From Isosphaera sp. (lineage in GTDB: Bacteria > Planctomycetota > Planctomycetia > Gemmatales > Gemmataceae): 64,000 bases of DNA. The stretch is taken from the NCBI GenBank assembly GCA_013822345.1, contig PNKH01000019.1, forward strand, positions 16,420 to 80,419, in the 5' to 3' direction. Both the position numbers and the translations under genes were made by a program. Below are positions 24,875-32,232 of the stretch, one piece after another. Below the pieces are notes generated by a model. It searched no databases. It saw nothing but the letters and a program-made list of their open reading frames with translations, and was not told the DNA's origin. Numbering within the stretch: the stretch's first letter is position 1; the number at the start of each line of letters is the position of its first letter.

Positions 24875-24968
24875 AGTGTGAGTGCGAGTGCGAGTGCGAG
24901 GAAGGACAGAAGACCCGAGTCGGTGCCGGTCTTCTGTCTTTCCTCGCACTCGCAGTCGCACTCACACT
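24875..24968. repeat. Palindromic element, family G with GTGCGA microsatellite
   Basis: 41-base arms, near perfect, start with tandem GAGTGC/GTGCGA units and continue through GGAAGGACAGAAGACC. The right arm differs by a few bases. The spacer is 12 bases. It is the only copy in the window, located between convergent DUF4337 and sod genes. Confidence 0.95.
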
Positions 24969-24977
24969 TTCCCCGCG

Positions 24978-25694
24978 TCACTTCTTCCCGGCCTTCGCGA
25001 ACAGGTCGGCGACGAAGTCCCAGTTCACCACCCCGTACCACGCCTCGACGTACTTCGCCCGCAGGTTCCGGTACTTCAGGTAGTACGCGTGCTCCCACAC
25101 GTCCACGCCCAGGAGCGGCGTCTGCCCGTCCATCACCGGGTTGTCCTGGTTCGCCGTCTTCGCCACCGCCAGCGGCTTGTCCTTCCCGACCACCAGCCAC
25201 GCCCACCCGCTCCCGAACTGGCCGGTCGCCGCGGCCAGGAACTCCTTCTTGAACCCGTCCACGGTGCCGAAGCTGGCGTCGATCGCCTTGGCCAGGTCGC
25301 CCTTCGGCCCGGCCCCGCCCGGCTTGGTCATCATCTGCCAGAACCAGGTGTGGTTCAGGTGCCCGCCGCCGTTGTTCCGGACCGCCGTCTGCACCTTCTC
25401 CGGCAGCTTCTTGTAGTCCCGGACCAGCTCGACCAGGTCCTTCCCGAGGGCGTCCGGGGCGTCGGCCGCCAGCGCCTTGTTCAGGTTGTCGACGTACGCC
25501 TGGTGGTGCTTGGTGTGGTGGATGGTCATCGTCTCGGCGTCGACGACCGGCTCCAGCGCCTCGTAGGCGTACGGCAGCTTCGGGAGGGTGAACTCCTTCT
25601 TCTGCCCGGCGCGGGCGAGCGGCGGGACGGCCAGGGCGGCAGCCCCGGCGGCGGCGGACCGGAGCACGTCACGGCGGGTGAGCATGGCGGACAC
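24978..25694 (-). CDS. Tat-exported superoxide dismutase (Mn/Fe family, Mn-like)
   Basis: This 238-residue enzyme converts superoxide to peroxide and oxygen. The N-terminus is a twin-arginine signal (LTRRDVLRSAAAGAAALAVPP), so it acts in the periplasm. Metal ligands are visible: His in TIHHTKHHQAYVDNLNKAL, His in NNGGGHLNHTWFW, and Asp and His in GVDVWEHAYYLKYRNLR. The glycine in GGGH and glutamine in KTANQDNPV are the Mn-type choices, but metal use needs testing. Either the first Met (25694) or the one at LTRRD (25685) could be the start. The downstream end abuts a long palindrome. Confidence 0.95.
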   Translation of the reverse strand: MSAMLTRRDVLRSAAAGAAALAVPPLARAGQKKEFTLPKLPYAYEALEPVVDAETMTIHHTKHHQAYVDNLNKALAADAPDALGKDLVELVRDYKKLPEKVQTAVRNNGGGHLNHTWFWQMMTKPGGAGPKGDLAKAIDASFGTVDGFKKEFLAAATGQFGSGWAWLVVGKDKPLAVAKTANQDNPVMDGQTPLLGVDVWEHAYYLKYRNLRAKYVEAWYGVVNWDFVADLFAKAGKK

Positions 25695-25763
25695 TCCAGG
25701 GGACGGGAGGCGCGAGGGGGCGGGCGACGATGAGATGGTAGCGACCGGCGCGCCGCCCGGTTA

Positions 25764-25786
25764 GCGACGCTCCGGAGAAGCGTCGC
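25764..25786. repeat. Short hairpin, family L
   Basis: 8-bp arms (GCGACGCT / AGCGTCGC) lie around CCGGAGA, 5 bases 3' of the DUF1559 gene stop on the minus strand. No T-run. It could be a 3'-end stabiliser or a small member of the palindrome population. Confidence 0.6.
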
Positions 25787-25790
25787 GCCG

Positions 25791-26675
25791 TCAGTCCCGG
25801 TCCCACAGCTCGTCGGTGGCGCCGAGGTCGAAGACGCGCTCGGCGTCGCGCAGGGCGAGGATCGCCGGCGGGTCGCCGGGCGGGGGCGGGTTCCGGGTCC
25901 GGTCCGTCCGCCCCTCGACGTGCCCGTCCAGGAACGCCACGTTCGCGATCCCGCCGAAGAACCGGTGGTGGACGGTCGGGAACTGCCGGCCCGGCGGCTC
26001 CGCCCCGCCGACCTCGACCAGCCCCGGCCCGCCGGTCAGCGGGGAGGCGGTGCTCGTCCCGACCGCGGTCACGAAGCAGACGGTCTGGCTGGTGCTCGCG
26101 ACGTGGTCGAGCCGCACCCGGTCCCACACCTCGCCGCCGGGGGTGGTTCGGATCGGGGCGAGGTACCGGTAGTTGTACCCGTACCCGCCGGTCCCGCCGT
26201 CGAACGTCAGGTACACCTTCCCGGGGGCCTTGGCCGGGGTCCGCAGGGCGTGCTGGCTGTTCTCCAGGTACGGCATCAGGTGCCCGTCCCGGTGGTCGAC
26301 CAGGTTCCCCGCGGCGTCGGCCGACCCGAACCACCACCGGAACCCGCCGCCCGGCTCCGCCGTCCGCAGCGGCGGGAGGACGCTCCCGTTCGCCGACGCG
26401 TAGTTCTGGACCGCCAGCCCGAGCTGCTTCAGGTTGTTCTGGTCCGCGGTCCGGATGCTCGCGGCCCGGACCTTCTGGACGGCCGGCAGGAGCAGCCCGA
26501 CCAGGACGGCGATGATCGCCATGACGACGAGCAGTTCGACCAGGGTGAACCCCCCTGGAGCGCGGCCGTCCCGGCCGCTGCCCGGCGAAGAGCGGCCGGG
26601 ACGGCCGCGGTCCCAGGGGGGGGTGAACGCGCGGCGGGGCACGGGTCGGACCTCCGGGCGGGGCACGTCCATCAT
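25791..26675 (-). CDS. DUF1559 pseudopilin-like protein with a palindromic element in its leader
   Basis: This 294-residue protein has a type IV pilin-like N-terminus ([31 protein letters not shown]) and the DUF1559 domain: [18 protein letters not shown], then a beta-rich body, and C-terminal [19 protein letters not shown], the family H-X-G-DG motif. Such proteins are very numerous in planctomycetes and are processed by prepilin peptidase. Unusually, 25-odd residues ([20 protein letters not shown] and flanks) separate the basic leader RRAFT from GFTLVELL. They are encoded by a palindromic repeat (26543-26628). Removing 78 bases restores the usual RRAFTLVELL. Confidence 0.9.
   Translation of the reverse strand: MMDVPRPEVRPVPRRAFTPPWDRGRPGRSSPGSGRDGRAPGGFTLVELLVVMAIIAVLVGLLLPAVQKVRAASIRTADQNNLKQLGLAVQNYASANGSVLPPLRTAEPGGGFRWWFGSADAAGNLVDHRDGHLMPYLENSQHALRTPAKAPGKVYLTFDGGTGGYGYNYRYLAPIRTTPGGEVWDRVRLDHVASTSQTVCFVTAVGTSTASPLTGGPGLVEVGGAEPPGRQFPTVHHRFFGGIANVAFLDGHVEGRTDRTRNPPPPGDPPAILALRDAERVFDLGATDELWDRD
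26543..26628. repeat. Palindromic element, family D (short form), in frame in DUF1559 gene, with 8-bp direct repeats
   Basis: Arms containing CGCGGCCGTCCCGGCCGCT and complement surround a short loop. The whole is flanked by GGGTGAAC at 26543-26550 and again at 26621-26628. The period is 78 bases (26 codons), so the reading frame is kept. Longer relatives are at 59255 and 60042. Confidence 0.93.
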
Positions 26676-26817
26676 GTCCCGCGGCGGGCCGGCGGGCAAC
26701 CGCCGACCCGCCCCTTGCTTTCGGCCGACCCCCGGCCGACAATGCCCCGTGCCCGGGTCCGCCCGGGCTCCCGCCGGTTCGACCCACGTTCCCGCACCCC
26801 GCTTACCGGAGTCACGC

Positions 26818-27381
26818 ATGCTGCGCTTCGCTGCCCGGGCCGCCGCCGTCGCGGCCGCCGTCGCCCTGGCCGGGTCCGTCGCCCTGGCCGACGACACCAA
26901 GCTGAAGGTGAAGGAGGGGGACAAGTTCCCGAACGTCGAGCTGAAGGCCGCCCAGGTGGACAAGCTGGCGGGGAAGAAGGCCGGCGACTCGGTCAGCATC
27001 GCCGACCTGAAGGGGAAGACGGTGGTGGTGTTCTTCTACCCGCGGGCCCTGACGGGCGGCTGCACGGTCGAGTCGTGCGGGTTCCGGGACCAGGTGAAGG
27101 CGGGGCTGCCGAAGGACGTGGTGATCCTCGGGGCGAGCAACGACGGGACGGAGCTGCAGCAGAAGTTCATCGACAAGAACGAGCTCCCCTACCCGCTGCT
27201 GTGCGACACCGAGTTCAAGCTGATCCGGGAGCTGGGGATCGCCAACGCCGAGAAGGCGACGGCGGCCAAGCGGGTGACGTTCGTGGTCGACAAGGAGGGG
27301 AAGATCGCGAAGATCTACGACAAGGTGACCCCGGCGTCGCACCCGAAGGAAGTGATCGAGTTCGTCAAGACGCTGAAGTGA
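26818..27381 (+). CDS. Exported peroxiredoxin (Bcp/AhpC-TSA type)
   Basis: This 187-residue protein has a signal peptide ([25 protein letters not shown]) followed by a thioredoxin-fold peroxiredoxin. The catalytic segment [22 protein letters not shown] holds the peroxidatic Cys and a second Cys five residues later, the Bcp/PrxQ spacing. [26 protein letters not shown] and [18 protein letters not shown] complete the fold. It reduces hydroperoxides in the periplasm. Together with the Tat-exported superoxide dismutase at 24978 it would form a periplasmic oxidant-defence pair, although the genes are not in one operon. The start ATG at 26818 precedes the signal peptide. Confidence 0.93.
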   Translation: MLRFAARAAAVAAAVALAGSVALADDTKLKVKEGDKFPNVELKAAQVDKLAGKKAGDSVSIADLKGKTVVVFFYPRALTGGCTVESCGFRDQVKAGLPKDVVILGASNDGTELQQKFIDKNELPYPLLCDTEFKLIRELGIANAEKATAAKRVTFVVDKEGKIAKIYDKVTPASHPKEVIEFVKTLK

Positions 27382-27395
27382 CCCGCGCCCCCGCG

Positions 27396-27473
27396 TAGCC
27401 GCGACGCGGAGTCCTCGGAGCGGAGCGCGACGCACCCGTCGCGCTCCGCTCCGAGGACTCCGCGTCGCGGCTA
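27396..27473. repeat. Palindromic element, family J
   Basis: Perfect 37-bp arms begin TAGCCGCGACGCGGAGTCCT and end ...GCGGCTA, with a 4-base loop CACC. It lies 14 bases after the peroxiredoxin stop. Like family E it begins TAG and ends CTA. Confidence 0.97.
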
Positions 27474-27484
27474 AACGGTTGCCC

Positions 27485-27627
27485 GGGCCGTTTCGTTCTC
27501 AGCGGAGTTGTCGCACCCGCTCCCTGACGGTCGCGGTTCGCCAGCCGACACGGCGAACCGCGACCGTCAGGGAGCGGGTGCGACACCCCCCAGACCACCT
27601 GACCTCACGACACGAACCAAACGGCCC
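27485..27627. repeat. Palindromic element, family N, with a family-B palindrome nested inside
   Basis: Outer arms GGGCCGTTTCGTTC (27485-27498) and GAACCAAACGGCCC (27614-27627) enclose a perfect 34-bp family-B palindrome (27509-27542 / 27552-27585). A second N element at 63050-63125 has the same outer arms and inner flanks but lacks most of the B palindrome. These elements and family J fill the 330-base gap 27382-27711; apart from a ribosome binding site AAGGAGG at 27696 nothing else was seen there. Confidence 0.9.
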
Positions 27628-27711
27628 TGAACGGTTGCGAAGTGCCCTTGCATCTCTCGGTCGGCGTCCGCTACCGTGTCAATTCGTCCCCGAACAAGGA
27701 GGTTCCGGGCC

Positions 27712-27933
27712 ATGATCGTTTCCGACCCGTCCGTCTTCGTCCACGACGCCCCCGCCGCCGACATCGACCCGACGGAAGCCCGGTGGGCGGCCGAGTACCT
27801 GTCGCTGATGATCGACCGCCTCGGCCCGGACTCGCCGGTCGGGATGGTGCTGCGGCAGACGCGGCGCGAGCTGGCGAGCCTGACCCAGGCCGCCCCGGCG
27901 ACGGTCATCGGCCCGCTCCGGATCGCCGCCTGA
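27712..27933 (+). CDS. Small hypothetical protein
   Basis: This 73-residue acidic-to-neutral soluble protein starts 9 bases after a strong AAGGAGG. The sequence (MIVSDPSVFVHDAPAADIDP TEARWAAEYLSLMIDRLGPD ...) is mainly helical in its second half (MVLRQTRRELASLTQAA). No family is recognised. It is convergent with the TIGR02996 gene, with only 5 bases between stops. Good ribosome binding site and GC3 bias support expression; function is unknown. Confidence 0.65.
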   Translation: MIVSDPSVFVHDAPAADIDPTEARWAAEYLSLMIDRLGPDSPVGMVLRQTRRELASLTQAAPATVIGPLRIAA

Positions 27934-27938
27934 CCGCG

Positions 27939-29297
27939 TCACCGCCGCACGCCGTGCCGGAGCCGGTCGCCGAGCTGCCGGGCGAGTTCGTCGAGCCCCG
28001 GCATGTCGTGGTCCGGGGCGAACGCGAACGTCTCGATCCGGTCGAGGTCGAGCATCTGCGGCAGCCGCCGCAGGTCCGCTCGCGACACCCCGTCCACGCC
28101 CCAGGCCGAGATCGCCAGGTGTCGGAGTTGCTTGAGCAGCGGCGACCGGACGAAGAGGTCGATCACCTCGCGGCTGAGGAACACCGACACGAGCCGCAAC
28201 TCGTCCAGGTCCGGCAGGGTCGCGCCGCCGAGCAGCCCCGCGAGTTGGTCGGCGTGCAGGTCGGCCTCGACGGTCAGCTTCCGCAGCCCTGCCCAGGCCG
28301 GGCCGGTGGTCAGCGGGCGGAACACGTCGGGGGGGTCGGGGGTGCGGACCCACTCGGCGAAGGAGTCGACGCCGGAGGGGACCACGACCCTCAGCTCCCG
28401 GAGGCCGGCCAGCCGGGGCGAGCGCGCCAGCACCCCGGGCCGGCCCCCGCCCGGGTCGGCGTCCGCGTGGAGCTCGACGTCCAGGGCCTCCAGCCGGGCG
28501 AGGTCGGCGGCGGCCACTGCGGCGGCGGCGTGGTCGCTCCGGACCGGGACGGCCAGCCGCCGGAGTCGGCACACCCGCGGCGACCCGAGGGCGGCGGACA
28601 ACTCCCACGGGCCGGCGGACGGCAGCCGCAACTCGTCCAGCCGGTCCAGGCTCGGGTGGTCGAGGGCGAGGCGGAGTTCGCCGGAGCCGGCCCTCGACAC
28701 GGAGAGGGTTCGCAACCCGACGGGGTACGGGCCCGGGCCGCCGAAGTAGGAGGCGACCGTGTGGAGGAACGTGAGCGGGTTGGTGCCCAGCCAGCAGGCC
28801 AGCACGGGGTCGGGGCCCGGCTCCGCCGGCCGGTCGTACGACAGCGACTCCGGGAATCCGCGGCGGAACCCGACGAAAGGGAACCGTACGACCTCCCGGT
28901 GCTCCCTCATGTTCTGCCAGACGCCGGTCCTGACCCCGTCGAACGTCTCGGTCGTCGCGTACGGCTGGCCGGGCGCGCGTCGGACCCCGAACCAGCCCGC
29001 GACCTTCCCCAGCCGCCCCGCCGGCTTCGGCGCGGGCGGCCGCAGCCCGACCGCCGCGCACACCTCGCCCCACCAGTCGACCCAGTGCTCGGCGAACAGC
29101 GCCCCGGCCCGCTCCTCCAGCGCCGCCCGGGCGTTCGAGTCCGGGTGCAGCCGCTCCGCCTCGATCTGCACCCGGATGAACTCCGCCCGCGCCGCGTTTC
29201 CGCCCTCCTCGATACAGTCGGCGTACGCCAGCCGGACGGTGTCGTCGGCCGGGTCGGCCACGACCGCCGCCAACAGTGCCCGCTCGTCCGCGGTCAT
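27939..29297 (-). CDS. TIGR02996 domain protein with leucine-rich-type repeats
   Basis: This 452-residue protein opens with the TIGR02996 planctomycete domain: MTADERALLAAVVADPADDTVRLAYADCIEEGG...ARAEFIRVQIE. The rest is a succession of LRR-like units (LRRLAVPV, LEALDVELH, LRELRVVVP, LRKLTVEAD, LDELRLVSV, LRHLAISAW), about 24-40 residues apart, suggesting a solenoid for protein contacts. There is no signal peptide. The start ATG overlaps the stop of the upstream transglutaminase-like gene (ATGA), so the two are translationally coupled. TIGR02996 is known for appearing at the front of variable repeat proteins. Confidence 0.9.
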   Translation of the reverse strand: MTADERALLAAVVADPADDTVRLAYADCIEEGGNAARAEFIRVQIEAERLHPDSNARAALEERAGALFAEHWVDWWGEVCAAVGLRPPAPKPAGRLGKVAGWFGVRRAPGQPYATTETFDGVRTGVWQNMREHREVVRFPFVGFRRGFPESLSYDRPAEPGPDPVLACWLGTNPLTFLHTVASYFGGPGPYPVGLRTLSVSRAGSGELRLALDHPSLDRLDELRLPSAGPWELSAALGSPRVCRLRRLAVPVRSDHAAAAVAAADLARLEALDVELHADADPGGGRPGVLARSPRLAGLRELRVVVPSGVDSFAEWVRTPDPPDVFRPLTTGPAWAGLRKLTVEADLHADQLAGLLGGATLPDLDELRLVSVFLSREVIDLFVRSPLLKQLRHLAISAWGVDGVSRADLRRLPQMLDLDRIETFAFAPDHDMPGLDELARQLGDRLRHGVRR

Positions 29298-31066
29298 TTC
29301 CCGCCCTTCACCCGGGCCAGGTTCTGCTCCACCTGCGCCGCCTCCTTCGGGTGGTTCGTCTCCTTCAGGTACGCCAGCGCCTGCTCGTGCAGCCGGACGC
29401 AGTACTCGCTCACCATGTTCCCGCGGCGGGTCGGCACCTTCGGCAGCAGCTCCAGGTAGAACTTCGCCATCAAGGCGTCCCCGCCCTTCAGCTCCTTCGC
29501 CACCTCCTGCATCCGGGCCACCATCCGCGGCACGTACCGCCCCTCGTCCGGGAACTTCTTCACCGTGAACGCCAGCCCGTTGAACGCCCCGATGAAGTCC
29601 TTCCCGTCGGCCAGGTACTCGGCCAGCTTCAGCCGGGCGTCGCACGCCAGGTCCGGCCGGCCCAGGTTCTCGTACCCGCCGACCGCCTTCAGGAACGTCG
29701 CCGCCCGCGACCGCTTGTCCTTCACCGGCGTCAACAGGTCGTCCAGGAGCCGCCACGAGAAGTCCGGGAACTTCACGAACGTGACCAACAGCTTGTCCGC
29801 CAGCCGGGTCGCCTCGACCGGGTCGACCAGCTTCCCGTCGTCGTGCAGCCGGGCCAGCTCCCGCCACGCCCCCTCGCACATCGGGTACAGCGCCAGCACC
29901 TTGTTCAGGTACGCCACCTGCTGCTTCGGGGTGTACCCCTTGCCGTCCGACACCACCGGGTACGCCCGCATCAACAGGTCGGCGTGCCGGCTGTTCGCCG
30001 GGGCGGTCCCGACCGCCGTCAGCCGCCGCTCCATGTCCCGGTCGGTCGTTTCCCGCCCGGTCTTCGGGTCGCGGAAGGAGCCGACGTAGTAGTGGTCGAT
30101 GTTGTACCGCCCGAACGACTCCAGGGTGAACGTCACCGCCTCCTTGTTCACCGCCTTCACCTCGGCCCACATCACCCAGGCGTGGAGCCCCCCGGAGTTC
30201 CCCTCCCCGTGGATGTACTCGGCCGGGACCAGCACCGACTTCGCCACCCGGGCGGCGAAGTCGGCCTGCATCGCGCACACCCCGCCGTGCTCCCTGATGC
30301 TCGGCAGGGTGTACGGCTTGCCGTTCAGCTTGCACACCTCCGACCGTGTCTGGAGCATCACCGTGTCGTACACGATCTCCTTGTAGATCGAGCCGATCCC
30401 GGACCGCTTCTTCAGGTAGTTCGTCACCGCCCAGTCCCGCTCGTCGACCGGGGTCCGGTGGTTCACGGCGTGGACCTGGAACTCCCACGGGAGCTGCTGC
30501 TGCGGCCCCTTCAGCTTCGCCTGCCGGTCCAGGGCGTACCTGAAGTTGTCGACCGCCCCGACCTTCGCGACGGTTTCCGGCAGGGTGCTCTTCGTCCGGA
30601 CCTGGTGCATCCGGTAGTCGTACACCCCGGCCGGGTTGTCCCAGACGACGGCGACGGCGACGGCCAGCTCGTCGTTCGCCTTCACCGCCGCCGGGTCCGC
30701 CCTCCACAGGTCGCGGAACACGGCCATCGCCGCGGCCGGCTTGTCGTCCAGCGGGTCGATGGCGGTGAACAGCGTCTCCCGGACCTCGGCGTTCTCCGCC
30801 AGGAACGCGAACAGCGGGTCGGCGTCGGCCCCGAGGTCGACCTTCAGCGCGTCCCCGTGCCGGGCCTCGAAGTACCGGGCGAACGCCGCCCGGACCGCCT
30901 TGTACTCGCCCTTGGCGAACGCCTTCTCGCTCAGCCCGTCGGCCGGGCCGACGATCAGGTCGACGAGCGCCTTCTCGGCGTCCGGCGGGGCGGACCGGGC
31001 GGTCGGGGAGAGGAGCGGGAGGAGGCCGGCGGCGAGGGCGGCCGCGGCCAGGTGACGGGCGCGCAT
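29294..31066 (-). CDS. Secreted protein with transglutaminase-like motif
   Basis: This 590-residue protein has a signal peptide (MRARHLAAAALAAGLLPLLS). Near residues 260-320 it shows a possible transglutaminase-like triad: REHGGVCAMQADFAARVAKS (Cys), then GGLHAWVMWAEV (His) and FGRYNIDHYYVG (Asp). N- and C-terminal parts are helical and TPR-like (KQQVAYLNKVLALYPMCEGAWRELARLH). Transglutaminase-like folds in bacteria cut or cross-link peptides; none of this is confirmed here. Its stop overlaps the start of the TIGR02996 gene, implying a joint function. Confidence 0.75.
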   Translation of the reverse strand: MRARHLAAAALAAGLLPLLSPTARSAPPDAEKALVDLIVGPADGLSEKAFAKGEYKAVRAAFARYFEARHGDALKVDLGADADPLFAFLAENAEVRETLFTAIDPLDDKPAAAMAVFRDLWRADPAAVKANDELAVAVAVVWDNPAGVYDYRMHQVRTKSTLPETVAKVGAVDNFRYALDRQAKLKGPQQQLPWEFQVHAVNHRTPVDERDWAVTNYLKKRSGIGSIYKEIVYDTVMLQTRSEVCKLNGKPYTLPSIREHGGVCAMQADFAARVAKSVLVPAEYIHGEGNSGGLHAWVMWAEVKAVNKEAVTFTLESFGRYNIDHYYVGSFRDPKTGRETTDRDMERRLTAVGTAPANSRHADLLMRAYPVVSDGKGYTPKQQVAYLNKVLALYPMCEGAWRELARLHDDGKLVDPVEATRLADKLLVTFVKFPDFSWRLLDDLLTPVKDKRSRAATFLKAVGGYENLGRPDLACDARLKLAEYLADGKDFIGAFNGLAFTVKKFPDEGRYVPRMVARMQEVAKELKGGDALMAKFYLELLPKVPTRRGNMVSEYCVRLHEQALAYLKETNHPKEAAQVEQNLARVKGGK

Positions 31067-31095
31067 GAGCGGGACTCCGGGGGAGGAAACGGCCA

Positions 31096-32232
31096 TTATG
31101 CCCGGTCCGGGCCGCTGTTTCCACCCCCGGGCCGGACCGCGACCCGCACCGGCCGCTCGGCCTCGGCGAACCGGAACGCGGCGTCGACGGCGTCGAGCGG
31201 GAAGGTGTCGGCGACCAGCCCGGCGAACGGGTAGCAGGCGTGGTGGGCGCCGAGGAAATGCACCGCGGCGGCGAGGTCCGGCGGGGCGTAGTTGTGGACC
31301 CCGACCAAGGTGAGGCACCGGCGGACGACCGCCTCCGGCTCGACCGGCACCGTCCCGACCGGGGACACCGCCCCGACCCACACGACCGTCCCGCCGACCC
31401 GCGCCGCGGCCAGCGACAAGGCGGCTGCGTCGGCCGACCCGCTCAGCTCCAGCACCACGTCGGCCCCGCGGCCGGCGGTGAGCGCCTTCGCCGCGTCAAC
31501 CAGGTCGGCCGGCTTCGCGAGGTGAGCCGCCCCGAACCGCGACGCCTGTGACAGCCGGGCGTCACTCACGTCGCAGGCCAGGACGGTGTAGCCATCCGAC
31601 GCGGCCGCCGCGCAGGCCGTCAGCCCGAGCATGCCGAGACCGACGACGGCGACCGTGCCGTCCGAGCCGGAAGCGTCAGCGACGGGTCGAGGTGGGCCGT
31701 CGCTGACGCTTCCGGCTCGGACGGCGCGGAAGGCCGCCATGACCGTCGCGGTGGCGCACCCGGCCGGGGCGGCGACCGCGTCCGGCAGCTGCGGCGGCAC
31801 CTTCACCACCGCCGTTCCCGGCAGCAGCCGGCAGTGCGTCGCCAGCCCGCCGAGCGGCGCGTCGCCGTCGGCGTGCGGCTCGTGCCCGTACTTCCGGAGC
31901 GATTCGCACTTCTGCGGCAGTCCGCGGGTGCAGAAGAAGCACCGGCCGCACCCGACCGCCACCGCCCACACCACCCGGTCGCCGACCCGCACCGGCTCGC
32001 CCGCCACGTCGCGGAGTTCACCGTTCACCTCTTCCACCACGCCGACCGGCTCGTGCCCCAGTACCGACGGCGTCGGCTGGGTGCGGCGGCCGGCGAACGT
32101 GTGGAGGTCGCTGCCGCAGACGGTGCAGAGCGCGACGCGGACGAGCGCCTCGCCGGGGCCGGGCCGCGGCGCGGCCGAGCACCCGAACCGGAACGGCTTC
32201 CCGGGGCCGTCGAACACGGCGGCGCGGATCAT
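31096..32232 (-). CDS. Zinc-dependent alcohol dehydrogenase family protein with an in-frame palindromic insert
   Basis: This 378-residue medium-chain dehydrogenase has catalytic-zinc elements LCTVCGSDLHTF and GHEPVGVVEEV and a structural-zinc loop with cysteines (CGRCFFCTRGLPQKC). The NAD(P)-binding motif VAVVGLGMLGLTACAAA follows. Substrate is probably an alcohol, polyol or threonine-like compound. Just before the Rossmann motif, FRAVRA is followed by about 20 extra residues (AGSVSDGPPRPVADASGSDG) encoded by a perfect palindrome (31657-31725). Relatives would run directly into GTVAVVG. Its ATG overlaps the stop of the MFS gene upstream (ATGA), so the two are coupled. Confidence 0.92.
   Translation of the reverse strand: MIRAAVFDGPGKPFRFGCSAAPRPGPGEALVRVALCTVCGSDLHTFAGRRTQPTPSVLGHEPVGVVEEVNGELRDVAGEPVRVGDRVVWAVAVGCGRCFFCTRGLPQKCESLRKYGHEPHADGDAPLGGLATHCRLLPGTAVVKVPPQLPDAVAAPAGCATATVMAAFRAVRAGSVSDGPPRPVADASGSDGTVAVVGLGMLGLTACAAAASDGYTVLACDVSDARLSQASRFGAAHLAKPADLVDAAKALTAGRGADVVLELSGSADAAALSLAAARVGGTVVWVGAVSPVGTVPVEPEAVVRRCLTLVGVHNYAPPDLAAAVHFLGAHHACYPFAGLVADTFPLDAVDAAFRFAEAERPVRVAVRPGGGNSGPDRA
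31657..31725. repeat. Palindromic element, family F, in frame in alcohol dehydrogenase gene
   Basis: Perfect 29-bp arms (core CCGGAAGCGTCAGCGACGG) flank an 11-base loop. Total length is 69 bases (23 codons), with no stop in the coding frame. It sits at the junction between the catalytic and cofactor-binding domains. Confidence 0.96.

Noticed and set aside
24875..24968. Long palindromes as Rho-independent terminators
   Set aside because: None is followed by a run of T. A role in transcript-end protection or Rho-independent pausing without a U-tract cannot be excluded, but the classical signal is missing.
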